Source of the DNA: Protula sp. h YS-2021
Lineage: Eukaryota > Annelida > Polychaeta > Sabellida > Serpulidae
Length of the DNA stretch: 64,000 bases
Assembly: GCA_949752745.1 (NCBI GenBank)
Contig: OX457026.1
Location: 25,023,561 to 25,087,560 of the forward strand
Direction: 5' to 3'
Shown here: piece after piece, positions 47,626 through 61,681 of the stretch
Layout of the letters: every line of letters begins with the position of its first letter
Position numbering within the stretch: the stretch's first letter is position 1
The notes under the pieces: model-generated
Database searches by the model: none
What the model saw: the letters and a program-made list of their open reading frames with translations, nothing else
What the model was told of the DNA's origin: nothing
Position numbers and translations under genes: made by a program

Positions 47626-50600
47626 AAATTGCGGATTCGCCGAGCCCTCCTCACCCTCTTCACGTGTGCCAATGTTCATCTCCCTCTGTAAAAAATTGTA
47701 GGAGCTGTTTTCTGGAAACCATCCAAAGGGAAAAAAGAGAAAAAAAAACGAAAATAAACATGGCAGAAGTTTCAAGAAATATTACAAACGAAGTTTGCAA
47801 GTGGGAAGAATATTCAGCTTTGTGCGTGACAAATGAATACAGAAAACCAATGTCGAATAGGAATGGCAAGAAGATGAAAAATGAAAAAAAAAAAAGAATC
47901 AGGCCAGGTGTAGAATTTGCGTGTACTATAAAACACTCTGCTACTCGTTACACTTATTCAGCAAAAACTACCCCTCAAGTATCTACAACATTTGTCAGTG
48001 ATCTAGAGGCGCTCAAATTCACCTAGTTTAAGCCACAGCTTTTTTCCCTGTCATACTTGTAGTCCTAGTATTCAAGAAAATAGTCCTTTCAATGTATTTT
48101 CACTGGGGTTGTCGAGCGCTTATCGAGGTGACTTATCGCAGACGACTCGGGAGACCAGAGCTTGTGAGAACGTTTTTCTTCTTGTGCGTCATAATAAATT
48201 AAGTTTCTTTGCTTGCAAAAATTATCTTCTATGATCGTCATTGCATGAGAAATGATTTTTAGCAATTTCACCATTAAATAAGTGAATACCGTTAACTGGG
48301 GGATTGTCTCTGCTTCTGACAACCCATAGAACAATATACACGAAAATTGCCATCTTTTTCTAGTCTTGGTTTCTAGTACAGACTGTAATGTAACTGAATG
48401 GCCAGATTAATCACCACAACCTCCATCAGAGAAATAAAGTTATTTTACCTTTTAGGTACTTTTTGCTTTATTTGAACTGGTTGTATTATTTATTACTATA
48501 GACATAACCTGTTAGCATTAATGAGATTGGTTCAGGCATTTATAAGAAACAGCAGAATTACGACATGTGAACTGTGGTTGGGGAAGCAATAATGAACGAG
48601 CAATTAAACGCAATATGTAATCAATTACCCGGATAACATATGCAGCTAATTGTAATGTGCAGGATATCTGTAACAGAATTTGTCCCTTTTAGTCATTGGA
48701 ATGTTGGGCGTAGAGGAAGATAGAGGGGAGGTTGGGTAGCTGTATGCTGCCCAAGAGCTTATTGTAAGTTTACTTTGAATTTGCGACTGTTTGTTTTATT
48801 TTCAAGTTTAAAGAAATAATGTTCAAAACAGTCCTTAAATTTGTTATCAACCTTTATGTTTCACGGACTTGCTGATATTCTTAGAAATGGTCCTAGTCGT
48901 TTTTAAACAATAAACATTACTAATCAATGTTATCTCTGTCATTATTTTGCATATCTAATGTATCCCATTTATTATTTGCTGTGTCAACAGGAACGTATTT
49001 TCGTATATAAAATACATAGGAAATGTTTTACAATTTGTAATATTTCTCAGTCAGATGACATATGCCAAACAAATCGATTGTTCATCAAGATTAAATGTCA
49101 CCTAAAGCTAAAATTACCACTTCATTTCGTTGATAAATTTACTTCAGGACCACGGCATTTCAAAGTTGGCCAGATACTTTACATGTTGATAAACTATGTA
49201 ATGTATTGCCAGGAACGAATAGCATTGATGATAGATTTACGCGTCAAGTGACCGAGCACTATTCTCCCTTGAATTGCATTTGTAGAAAAGACCAGTTGTC
49301 AATTCGAGTTACAGGGTTAAAAGAGCGTCCCCTGAACAAAGGGAACATGTCAAGCTTCATCTATTTTATAAAAAGCTCAGTTAAATTTGCCTTACAATTT
49401 TTGCCAGGGTTGGCTTAGGATACCACACACTCTCTTTGATCAGCCTCGGCCTTTCATAGTTCATGCCTTAAATGTATTGTCGCTAACCATGTAAATAGGA
49501 TTTGCAAAGTTTTCTGAGTAACCAAGCTTGAAGTTTGACTTTAAAGAGTTCTTTGGTTTCTCGCATGACAAACACAGTACGATAATGGTTTCAAAATGTA
49601 ATTTAAAGTGGGTGATACAATTAGGGCCTTAATGTAACAGAGGAACACGGCCAGGTTAAAACACAATATTTTAAAAATATATACCCTCAAAATGTTACTT
49701 TTTATGTATAGTATTCCCTGTTTGATTTTATTTTTCATCTTCATAGTTCTGCTACTCGATACACAAATTTACACGTCTTTGCCTCTTCAATTGTCACCCA
49801 ACTATGAGCAAAAAGAGACACATGTGATGCCACGTTACACGTTTTTATGACACAATAACAAACTGAAACATTGGTTTTGATACAAAGCAAAGCTACGACC
49901 GTAAAAACAAAGGTGTGACTTTTGAGTTAAATATATTATATTAATGATTTAGTCATGACCACATCTAAGTTGATTTTAAATTGAAAATATCACGAGGAAT
50001 TACGGGTAAAATTGTTCAGGTGATAGTCATTGCTGTAATTTAAGCATATGAAGTTACCACTGAACCAGTCAAGGCACTCAATAGTATCGATTTTGTTTGT
50101 TCTGATCATGATCATTTTAGCTCACAAAATGAACGTTTTTTTTCAATAAAGGCACTAAAAGATAAACTCTTAGCAACATATTTTCAAATGAGCAGAACAG
50201 TTCTCAGGTAAAAAAAATCACAGTTTATGAGCATTGGTAATAGTTTTATAAACATTCCTTGTTATTTAAAGCACTAGAATATAGGTTCTCCATTGTACGT
50301 CTTAGCAGCAGTTATACTTGACATTATCTGTTTGTCTGAAGTAGGAAACGTTTAAATTTAACAAAAGGGATAGTAGTACATTGATCAGCAACGGAAGCAG
50401 CATCGCATTCAGTTTTTTTTTCAGAAAAATGTGGCATCCTGTTTATATGTAATGTGTTCAATGCACGAGCGTTTTAGTGGTTTTGCAAGTGTGGTTGTAA
50501 CTGCATTTATGTTCTGATGATGGAGTGGTTAATCAATTGCCAGCTCTTGGTTAATACAACACAATTTTGTTTGTTGAAAGCATCCATAATCAAGTAGAGT

Positions 50601-53600
50601 TGCTTCAAAGTGTCCTTAATAAGGCACAACTACAGAAAATAGTATAATATGTATATTTTACGTATTTAGTACAGTCGCATGAGGGTGTCGTTCATCGGTT
50701 CCTGAAAAATATGTATAAATATGTCTATTGAAAAGCAAGGTTCCGTTTTCGCAGAGGTCAGTGAACTATAAAGTCGTTAAGGATGTGGTCTTTCTTCCTT
50801 CAACTGCTTAACATTTAGGTTTCTTATGAGTAGCAATTAATTATGAGAGCTCAAATACTTTACGCTATATTGATACAAATTCTAAACCTAAATCAATCAC
50901 AGGCAAAGAATACCAGTTTATGTTTCAGAAACTCCCTGTAAAGACAAGAGTTTATCATGCCATGTAACAGTGCTTTTGTTTCCTGTCTTACGAAATAACA
51001 TCTTTTACAGTATATATGTTACACATTCTCTTGTGTCCTTCTTTAAGTAGTATTCATTTGATCGTTTATTTTCTTGCCACTCTATCAAAATCAGGGTTTG
51101 CTCTTACAGATTAGCAGAGACATTTAAAATTATAGTATGATGCCATTCTTACATTGACTGAGTTCTTATTACAATAGACCATTTTGCTGCAATTACATTC
51201 TTGAATGTTTGTTCCCAAAGCTTATGGCACTGTAGATCCCAGTTACAACAAACCATTGGCACTAATTTCTGAATTTAATAAGTTTTCATCAGCATTTTAT
51301 AATTTGCTAGGTCAAATTTTTTTCCAGTCAGAATATACAGAGTACATACAATCTTCAATATCCTAGTGTACTCTTCCATGACCAAATTACAGAAGGATTA
51401 TAAAAGCCTAACAGGAGTGTTTTTCTTTTTGAGCACGCTGTAATTGTTACTGGTTGTTTTATGTAGAATTTTTCCACTACTTTAAAACGAGAGAACTACT
51501 TTGTATTCTTTTCAAAGCCAATGCAAATGAAGTCTTTTAATGTTGATATTTATTCACTAACATAAAAGCCAAAAATAGAGAGAGAAAAAAAGAAATCAAG
51601 GCATACTGCGTGCCTCTCCTCTGCCCTCCCCCAACTATTAAGCAGAGTGGAACACTTCACAGAGAAATATTCAATGTCGTGTTTAGGATTAACGGAAGTG
51701 AAAATCCCAATATGCCTGAAAATGATTCGTAGTTTATATAAAAACAGGATCAGGGCATGGTTCAGCACAGGAAACAGATGTCATTACGTCGTATTTTTAA
51801 ATCCCGACATCCAGTCTGAGCTGGCACGCTGCGAAAAACTCAAAATAATGTTTAGATCAACCACTGCTCTGGCGGCTGCAATAAAAGAATTTGTATAGCT
51901 TCTATAACGTGTAAAACTTACACCCTGAATGATATTTGATTATATAATTGTCATTTTTACGAAGGCCACTGATCTGTTAGATTATTTTGCAAGTGATATA
52001 TAAAATCTAACTTCAAGGTAATATTAAATAATTTGACAGTTGGTATAACCTTCATTGCTGCATGTTTATAACATCCAGATAAATTTTGGTTATCTCGGTG
52101 TAAAGAATAAATCTTTCTTGCGTTTGTTAAGCAACACAAAATGCAGTTTAACGAAAGCGTTTAACGCTGATATGTACTGGTTAACCCGCTGAGAAGGAAA
52201 CAAGACACTTACCTGATGGCGTGACGAGTGTTGCTTTACGCCTGATATTACATCTTGTCACTTGTCACAGCATATCATACACAGTCGACGGTTCCTCATA
52301 TGAAATGTATCTGGGTTCTTGATTAACTGCACCAGCAGAACTCTGGAAAGATGTATAAACAGAAACATTAAAAACGTTGAACCTTTAAAGATGTCTTTTA
52401 CATTAAACTTCCAAAATTATATTGCGTGCTTACAATTGATCTTTGGTAATATCATATTAATTACGCAAAAAGCCAATTTTGTGGGGTATATTAAGTTTTA
52501 ATGGAACAAAGCAGTTTGGTGTAATTTATGATGATTGATATACAAGAACTTGCTGCATTGTTACCTATTAAAATTTTAAGTTTAGGAACATATTTTAAGA
52601 TGAAAAATTCAATGCAACGATACAACGCTTTGTGATATTTACAGTAAACGCCATTTTGCTGAAGCTATTTATTATAAGCTATTTATCTGAATTAGTTGAT
52701 CTCCAAATCCAAAGAAATAATCGCTTGTTAGAAACCAATTGCATTGTTATTGTTTTTAATTGCCTAATTGCTTTTTCCGAAACACTAACCTTGGTTATTA
52801 TGTGGCATGTTGTTATACCGGCTGGAAGATAATCTCTTGGCAATGTGAAATTCTAATCCTTATAATCATTTATTTACTGGTTATAAAATCTTATTTACTT
52901 GGACTATTCATGTCAACTTGTAATATTTATATCCTATTGTTTTCATATTCCTTTTTTCATTGTTTTCACATTGCGATACATATAAAACAGGAATAATCAA
53001 CTTATTTCAATGAATTTTGTTTCGTATTTTGAAATGATGTCAGTTGATATCAACGTGTCAAAATATACAGATGAAATTCGAATCGGTTGATATTAACGCG
53101 AAATGTGGGCAAGTATATTTTGCTACGATTGACTTAACCGAGGACATTTTGAATGTCATATGTTTTATTACATTGATGTTGGTTGAAAATAATACATATA
53201 GTTCAGTGCAACTGAATAATGCTGGATTTAGTTAAATAAATAAAATATTGCGAAAATACGAGGGTAAGCTCGACGACAATCAGAAATAAGAAAGCCAAAT
53301 AAAACCCACAAACACACAAAAAAGTTTTTATTTTTCAATGCATTGCTCAAAATACTTTACTGCTCTTTTAGAGTAAAATGCACTCTTATATTATAATACA
53401 CTTGTTCCAGAAATGGGAGCATTATGTTTAAAGAGCTGAGCTCCCGGTTATAATACCTCTATGAGCTGCATCATTAAAACTAAAACAGTTGTTAAACTTA
53501 CAATGAAGTGAAATATTTGACTTATTTTTACTTAGTCTTGTTTTTTTTTGCCTCCTTTATTCCGACACAAGAATATCATCTATATTTTTATAACTTAAAT

Positions 53601-55741
53601 CTTCAATGGCGCCAATATAATTTTCCTTCCTATCGACCGTTAAATTTCACTGCATTTTCGGAAACCGGATAATTTTGTTATTTTAATTTCTCAAATGCTA
53701 CTAGTTTTTATCAGAAGAATCTACAGAATTAGCATCTTTTTTTACGTTTATGTTATTGTATATTACAATAATCGATAACTTATTACCTTGAGTATTTAAC
53801 CATTCAAAAGTAGCCACTATACACGGCAGTAACCCCTTTATTTGATAAATCAAATCTCTATCCTGAAATGATGATAACGAAATGAGATTAAGTAGTGGGC
53901 TTTATAAGCCTGGGTGCAAATAAAAAGTAAAATTTTTTGTAATTCTCTATTGTTTTATTTGGGAAAAATCTTACAATTGGTGTTATTTCTATAACAAAAC
54001 TGTAACTATTTGTTACTCTAATCATTTTCAATTAAACAATTAAAGAGAAAACAAGCAATCAAAAGGAAGTGTGTTAACAATTTTCCCGTTCTTTATATTC
54101 GAAATAAAGTCTTCATTTGAATGAAAAATGACCAATAACGTGTTTCAAGTCATTCAGAATGAAATATTCATACAATCTTTCTAGATTTCTGTTAAAATTA
54201 AAAGGTGAATAAGAAAATCAATTCACATGAATAGAAAAAAGAGGCAATGTGTTCAATAAACACGAGCTCTTCAGTATCACGTTTCCTTCAGCATTTTTAC
54301 AATATCAGGCTGATAACTAATAGCACATAATAAATCTTAGTACTGAAAGGTTTGTATTGCATTATACGTGTGCATTATGAGCCTTTGTATATGTGAACAG
54401 TTGTTAGGTTGACACTTGCACATTTTTCAACAAAATGGGGTATTATTTTAATCTAAGACTTTGTCGCCAGACTTAAATTCGGTGTTTAAAGTACATGGAA
54501 AACTACTTTGGCATTAGAGTTAAACAATTCTAATACACAAAGCATGCAATTTAATGTTACATCGTTGAAAAATATAAAACATCAAAACTACTGTGATTTG
54601 CGATCTTAATATATCACTGTATTATCCAGTATCCATGCCTAAAAACTTCAGTTCGTAAAATCAAAGTAAATACAGATTGACGCTAAAATCTATAGTTTTA
54701 AATTATTACATTGAAATATATTTCTATGCAAAAAATATTGTTAATTTGCCGTACCCGTGATGAAAGTTTTTTCAAAGAATGTTTTTCACTATGTATCATA
54801 ATTCAATAATATCTTTAACAGCGCGCATTATTGCAATGAAAAACATGTATACATACAAACATACAACGCACGTGCACATCCACACAAAAATACTTGTGCC
54901 ACATTGTTCGTTTTGGTCATCCGTGCTGACTGTCGTATTCTACAATGTCATACAAGAGGCAGCAATAGACACTTAGCTAAGGAGTTACTGTGTGATGGTA
55001 TTCGATAAAATGCTTCTACACAAAGTGCGTTTGAATAGCATATGGTACAATCTGCTTATTTATTCTGAGACTTTATATTTTGAATGTGTTCTTTTAATAT
55101 GCACTAAAATTAGTTGTCAATATGTGTATTGTAAAATCGAATCAATTGTTAGAGTGCTAGATATGTGCAAATATTTTCCCTGTCACTGTTTCTTTATAAA
55201 ACCTCTTTGCTAACTGAGAGTTAAAGTTGTACTGATAATTGTTTATGATACGTGGTGCAAACGACACAAATGTGCAAGCGCAATCATACCCATGTGGATG
55301 TTAGCGGTTGATGGAATGGGTCATCAGGTGGGGGACGTTACATGACAATGTCAGACTCATCTACAACAGACAATCTTCTTGCGTGTATATGCTTCACTGT
55401 ATGCCCTTCTTGGCTTCTCATGTACATAATATGTGTCATCACCCTGGGCACGATGTAAGAATGTTACAACTCACAATAACTTAAGAAAATAACTATGCCT
55501 TGCTTTTTGCATTTACATTACACACAGAAATTTAATAAGGAAAACATAACAAAACGAAACGTATTTCTGAACTTTTTACTTTTGTTATATTAAGGTTTTG
55601 GTTAATGTGAAACTCTTTGAAAGTCTAATTAATCGTTCAATTGAACATGGAATGCACACTTCTCTCGAATTATCTAAGTCTAACCGAATTAAGTCTATTA
55701 AAATTTTAAGTCTAATCACATGTGTACTTGAGAGAGATAGA
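47626..55741. other. unassigned AT-rich DNA, about 8.1 kb
   Basis: The largest frame, 47664-48026 plus (120 codons, Lys-rich), has no recognisable domain and was not called. No RNA gene or clear TE was seen. It includes the 3' flank of the gene ending at 55742. Confidence 0.5.
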
Positions 55742-56336
55742 TTAATTTGATAAGGATGTATCATCTATTGTATCAATATGTTCACTACTACTTGACTCAA
55801 AACTGTTTTCAGATTTGTTAGCGTCATAGCACTCTTCAACAAGACTCATTAATGGCACCATTTGCATACTATCCTCTCTCTGACTTGTCTCTCTATCATG
55901 GCGCCCTGTACAACTTTTGCGCGTGAGAATATTGCGTTTATTCAATTCAACATCATCCATTTTTGAGAAATGCCGATTGAAGCTCTGATGCTCCTCCAGT
56001 AATGGACTGTTTTCAAATGTACCAAAATTGGCAGTTTGGTCTTGGTTTCGTTTTGCCAATGGTATGCATGGATCAGAGGGTCTCAAGAAAGCATCACGGA
56101 ATCGCGCTCTCTCTGTTGCAGGAGAAAAGCCACTTAATAGAGCACTTATTCCACCACACTCTCCCTCAGATATCACATTCAGTTTAATATTAGGCATAGT
56201 GTTCATGCGTTCTATTTTCTTCTCTCGCTCTTGCATAGTGGTAGTGAGCTTGGCAGAATAATTGCGGTATATCACACTGTCTGTGGGACGCTTCACGATC
56301 TTGATTGTTTCCAAGTTTTTCGGAGTGTGCTTCCAC
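55742..56336 (-). CDS. cytoplasmic last exon of the membrane-protein gene
   Basis: It contains 595 coding bases including the stop. The acceptor AG is at 56338-56337 after a TATGTTGCTAC tract. The frame is open from the splice site, so no start codon is needed in this exon. Confidence 0.8.
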
Positions 56337-56902
56337 CTGTAGCAACATAGTTAATTAATACGGTATGATGGCACATTGTAACACAGCGGTTCAGAGCAGC
56401 TCTCTTCATTTAAATATATTCAAATAAGCATACATCATGAAACATTCTCTGACTGAACAAATAAAGTTAAGAGAGAATAACAATAATTCCTACTAAATGT
56501 TAAAAAGACATTGTGCTTAACATGTGTTAAACAAACAATAAACAAATAAATAATGACATTTCATACAGCTCTTTGTTCATCAGGGTATCGCTGGGAAACT
56601 ACAGTCCCCTGAAATGAATCTTTCCCTTTAACAAATTTTTGTATGTTCAAGGTGTGTGAAAGACAGGGTTGATTGATTGTGTGCAGATACACGTATGTAG
56701 GGGTAATTCTCATTAGTAGTCTGGATTAGATTACTAAAGGCTGTAGTTTTCTACCTGTAGTCTCTAGGCTGTAGAATCCTGATTGTGCCCCATTTGTGAA
56801 CAAATATACCAAAGGCTATAGCCCATGCAATGACAATAGAAATCACGATGACTAACTCCACAGGATTAGCCTTCAAACGCCCGTAACTCTCATCTTCAGA
56901 CG
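55742..56902 (-). CDS. single-pass membrane protein, last two exons (5' part missing)
   Basis: The last exon (56336-55742, stop TAA) is preceded by an exon at 56902-56755. They join as TAC-AG|G-TGG across a phase-2 GT-AG intron of 418 bp. The upstream exon starts in phase 1 after a CTTTTCAG acceptor. It encodes about ten residues, then a membrane segment (LVIVISIVIAWAIAFGIFV) and a basic stop-transfer HKWGTIRI. The cytoplasmic part is about 200 residues, polar, with an acidic dileucine-type signal (ENSPLL) and a Ser/Asp-rich C-terminus, so a type I orientation is inferred. A phase-1 exon boundary just before the membrane segment is common in receptors with Ig or fibronectin III domains, but no such domain is seen in the window. 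Family not recognised. Confidence 0.78.
56755..56902 (-). CDS. transmembrane exon of the membrane-protein gene
   Basis: This 148-bp internal exon has its acceptor AG at 56904-56903 and donor GT at 56754-56753. The frame is open throughout and continues into the last exon. Confidence 0.75.
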
Positions 56903-59799
56903 CTGAAAAGACAAAATTTTAAGGTTATTTTCTTTTATTAAGGTTACTTTTTGCGTATAACTATAACATGAATAATCAGTAATAGTATATGTAAATAGAA
57001 TAATATTCAATTAATGTTCACTCAGTGTTTGATTCTGAATAACTAAAACTTACGCCCACTGCTAAAGGTTAACGCTTGGTATTTACACCACGAAAACCAT
57101 TGTCAATGCTGAACTAAATATGCAGACAAAATGATGTTATTAAATCTCAGACTGACAATGTAGGGTACAGTGTATGGCAATGCTAAGTAATAAAGCCAGG
57201 ATTCTTTCATCGAATATTTTGAGTTTCCAGAAGTGAACCTTCAACCTCTTTGTCTTATCGTGCGTAATAAAGAATTATTAGAAACCACTATTCCTCGAAT
57301 AACAGATTTTAAAATGATTTAACACAGTCGCTTAGGCAGTGGGTATGTGCTATATTTAGAACCAATTGTCAGATAAAAAGGTTAATGGGAAAGCACAGTA
57401 ACATAGATAAATATACTACAAATGTTTTGAAATGGTTTTTATTATGATTCATATGAAACTGCTGTTATATAGCCAGGTACCATATGAATAAGTGTATTCT
57501 GAGGAGCATTACTATTTAGAGATTAAATATACTGTTTCACTTAATCGCCTAAAATGTGACTAATGTGTTGCAACAATACATCTCACAATACATCTCACAA
57601 TACATCTCACTATTGAAAAATTATATAATGTTCCATTTTAAAATGTTATACATTTCTGGAGCAAATTGCAGTTTTAATTATGAAGCTTTATTTCATGGGT
57701 TAAACCGTTTCTACTGCTTTTTTGGGATGTTTTAAATTGTTTAGAGAATGAAATCACATGCTTTAAAACAGGTCAAGATAAGGCAAGATATTTAATCCGA
57801 GGTTCAGTACCGTTCAAAAAGACAGCTCTATACGCGAAAAGTTATAATAGTCCTGTTGTATCAATGACATTAAGATTTGCTTTTTTTGAAAACCTACGTT
57901 GATCATTAATGGACAGGTTTAATGCAAATAAGTGGTAGAGACAAGAGCGTGTTGGTGTGGAATCGCTGTTAAATTTATGCAATACGCTGTTTGAGCAGAT
58001 TGTAGTCGTAGTGGTTACACTATTCCTAAGCGAATCCGAATATGCTATAGCTAATTCTCGTTCCTCTTAATCAAGGGTTTCTCATTAAGAAGACACTATC
58101 GTGAAAACTAAAATGAAAGTTAAACCTTTACTAAAGATTCATTTAGAATAAAGAGCCGTACCTTGAATTGAACGCTTTATTTGTATTGGACGCTATGAAG
58201 TCTGACCGTATAACCGAGCTAGGTATACAAAAGAAACATGATAATTTCTACATTATCTTTTCTAACAAATTAATCAGGAACAAATATATTGGTAGTCGAA
58301 ACAACACTTACCAACTTCAAAAATTTAAATAGTTTTTAACCAAAGCTAATTACCGGTATTCTGAATGGTAAAATAATTCCGATGATAAAATATGCATTGG
58401 GATACTAATGTTAGGCAATATCCCCTGATTCAAAATTTATAATGTATAAATGTTATGACCTGTATAATGAAAGGGCGGCTACGCCAGAAGGAACATGGAC
58501 CTCTATTAAGTCTTATTATGGTTTTTTGTTTGAATTGTCATTGCTTTGGTGAAAGTAAGGATTAAATGAAGTTCCTTAGCGTGCGCTGTCCACATGCCCT
58601 TGAGCTGGCCTCGCCCTTTGCATCAAAGACGAAATAGTTTTTACTGTGAATTTTGATACTACTTTATTGAGCTTATATTTTGAAGAGTACTCCACGATTT
58701 CATACATTATATCAAGGGTTCGGTTATTTTCTACATTTCATTTCACCGATGGCGTCCTTGGTTACAAAATAGGCCAACCATATAAATCGCAATTTAACTA
58801 ATGTGAAAAGAATGATGTCGTCCGAGCCGTAACAATCAGATTGCAGAGTGTAGATAAAACTCGTACAACACTGCAAAAACCATGTCACAAAACAGCTTAA
58901 TTAAATTACATTTTAATTGGTATGATAATAAATGCTAACGCGACATTTAAAGAGCTCATTAGTTAATAATATGAGCAAACAACAAGTATATAGCGTAGGG
59001 AATTCTTCTACGTCATTGTTGCGTCATCATTGCTGTTCCTTAGTCACCTGAGACTCCCTTGTTGCACAAATTCAGGAAGCAAACCAAACTAATAAAGTTC
59101 AAGAGACGATACAGAGCTTTCTACTGAAAACGTTAACATGACCCTTGATTAAATCAAATGAAGTGGACTAAATGAACAGGATGGAAAACCACAACGTTGC
59201 AGTATTGAGCTTGATATGGAATTAAGACACAGCTCTATATACATAATGCAATTGTAATATCAACTTCTCATCGTTTGTGCTCAAAATATGTTCCCAAGTC
59301 AACAATTTTTCAATGTGGACCCGATCGCAAATATCGATAGAGCAGTTATTCGCAATCAAAACGTAGTTAAGTCATGCAACAAATCAGATATTGACCTGTT
59401 GTTTTTTTTTAATTTAAATTTCACTAAAGGTTTTTGTTGACCAGTATGAAAATATTAACCTTTGGGTCAACATTTCCCTATGTAATCAATAATACTTCAT
59501 TTTGCGTCAATCAGATTGCCTCGTTTACATAAGTCATATACTAATACTACATGCTGACTCAAAATAAGTCAATATCTACTAAATTTTAATATTTCTGGTA
59601 GCGTGTTTAACTTTTTGAAACAAGATGTTTTACGTACCAAGTGATAAACGTAATCATGAACAAAGATTTGTGATAATACACTCATTATTAATAACCGTCC
59701 TTCATCACAGAAGACATCCGTGGAATTAGTTCCAATAGGCCAAGCTGGAAAGGGATTACGTGGAGCAAGAATTACAGGATGTTTGATACGAAGATATCT
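56903..59799. other. unassigned AT-rich DNA, expected to contain upstream intron
   Basis: The next upstream exon of the membrane-protein gene was looked for but not found. A GGGC|GTAAGTT donor-like site at about 57052 (minus) has no open frame of useful length. Three exact copies of AATACATCTCAC lie at 57575-57610. Confidence 0.45.
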
Positions 59800-60009
59800 G
59801 TGCATGGGGTCTAGGAAAACTCCCCCCTGGAATACCCCCTCCCCCGGAATACTCCTCCCGACTATTCCCCTTGGAAAACTCCCCCGTAGGAATATTCCCC
59901 CCCCCCCCCCCCGAGGAATACTCCCCCCGTCCATACTTTATATGGCCATTTCTTTCCTTTATGCCACAAATGTGGAAGCAGTTCTACAGAAGTACTTTTC
60001 AAAAAGCCT

Positions 60010-60110
60010 TGCGTAAACAATAAAATGACTTGATCGAATTATATTTATGATACCTTTAATATACCCTTACTCATCATATCATTGCGTAAACAATAAAATG
60101 ATCGAAATGA
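60010..60110. repeat. short tandem duplication
   Basis: GCGTAAACAATAAAATGA occurs near 60011 and again near 60084, and each is followed by related AT-rich sequence ending in a TACCCTNAC block. Confidence 0.7.
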
Positions 60111-60246
60111 TCGAAATATTTTTTTATAATTTTGATGTACCCTCACTTTTTACATTTCACTTACAAACGGTAGGCAAATAACATTTAAAACTTGCTTCTA
60201 AACTGATGTGTCCCACTTTTGAAAATGTCAGAATTACTAATCATCA

Positions 60247-60281
60247 CACTAAGTCATTACACTAAGTCATTACACTAAGTC
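60247..60281. repeat. 13-bp tandem repeat
   Basis: CACTAAGTCATTA is present in 2.7 exact copies. Confidence 0.9.
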
Positions 60282-61582
60282 CCAGGCATTCCGTTCTCAG
60301 AACTGAATGTTATGTGCTATGTTTCGGAGGAAGTCAATCACATTGCGATTCTGAAAATCGCGCACAATTGTGGCGCAACCGCTAATAAATCCCCAGTCAA
60401 TAATTGTTTTTCGGATTCCTTCGATAGACTGCATATCGGAAGACCCTATTGCAATCTTTGGCTTTTCAAAAGTACTTTTGAAAAACTGTTTCCACATTTT
60501 TGACATGAAAAAATGTACTTTTGAAAAAGTGTTTTCACATTTGTTGCATGAAGAAATGGCAATATAAAGTATGGACGGGGCGGGGGGGGGGGGAGGGAGT
60601 ATTCTAAATTGGTTCCCAAAGCCACTCTAGAGTAGCTTTGGTATCGGGTAATTTTTACGACATGTCCAAAGTAAATCAGGTGGAGGATTTCAGTTGCAGA
60701 TAATGGAATAAAACACAAAGAACTGGATAAAAAATTTAAAGAGATAAAAAGAATGCGTTATGTTTGTAAAACCTTGTTTAGTAAAAGCACTGACATTTTG
60801 GAAATACTGTAATATTGCACAAATACTGTATTATCGCCGACATCTCTGAGAGGTCATCTGTTTATAACAACGGTATTGTAGCCTGCAACGCTATTATCGC
60901 TGCATAAAAAAACAAAGACCTCGCCTTCTTGAAACGGGTCTTGATACACTTTTTCAATAAACTGATAAGATTACAATTAAATTATTTTTTATTTTTAAAT
61001 AAATAAATATTTTTATGTTAACTTTTCAACTGTTGACAGTCGGCACTGAAACCGACAAGTTACGGAACACAAAGTTTTTTGGGGGTATGGTCGAAAGGTG
61101 AAGGACGCATGGATTACTCGAAACCGGTCGTTTATTAACGACGCTTGCCGGTCTAGGAGTATTCCTGGGGGGGGGGATATACCTACAGGGGAGTTTTCCA
61201 GGGGGAATAGTCGGGGGAGTATTCCGGGGGGAGTATTCCAGGGGGGAGTTTTCCTGTTCCCCTGTGCACGGACGACTCGATATCATCGCAATAACTTAAC
61301 ATCAGGCAGCGCTGTCGCCATCTATCGTCAGAGAAGTCTTTTCCGAGGCAGGTTATAAGATAAGAACATGGCATAATTGAATTTTGTCAATATAGACAGA
61401 GTAACTGTTTTTTTCAGTGATACAGTAAAAGTGTTAAGAAGGAGGAAGCTCTCAAGCTTCAACAAGTCTTTGAAGCTGTGATGTAAATGCGCTTGCTTTA
61501 TTTCGATGTATTATGTGAATGCCGAAAAGGAATCCACTTTTTTATCTACTGCTTCAATTGCTTCAACTGCTTCTTCAGTCGC

Positions 61583-61644
<62 letters not shown>

Positions 61645-61681
61645 GGAGGAGGAGGAGGAGGAGGAGGAGGAGGAGGGGGAG
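61583..61681. repeat. (GAT)n-(GAG)n microsatellite
   Basis: About 20 GAT units pass directly into GAG units. It creates polyAsp-polyGlu and polyHis-polyPro frames that are not genes. Confidence 0.97.

Larger units (their letters stand above)
59800..61270. mobile_element. G-rich repeat family in opposing copies
   Basis: The reverse complement of 59800-60010 reads as an AAAGTACTT...CCACATTT...TATAAAGTATGGACGGGG part followed by a series of GGGGAGTATTCC/GGGGAGTTTTCC units. The first part recurs on the plus strand at 60463-60600 and the second at 61150-61260, with about 550 bp of other DNA between. The pattern fits one inverted pair in which the right copy has been split by an insertion, or two independent insertions. 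Runs of 18 C (near 59899-59912) and of G (near 60579-60592) occur. No coding capacity was seen. Confidence 0.6.

Noticed and set aside
47664..48026. 120-codon Lys-rich plus frame
   Set aside because: No domain, Lys stretch from a poly-A run, adjacent to a transposon-like repeat.
57052..57130. Donor-like GGGC|GTAAGTT that might end an upstream exon of the membrane-protein gene
   Set aside because: The frame required by the next exon meets a TGA within about 17 codons, with no acceptor in between.
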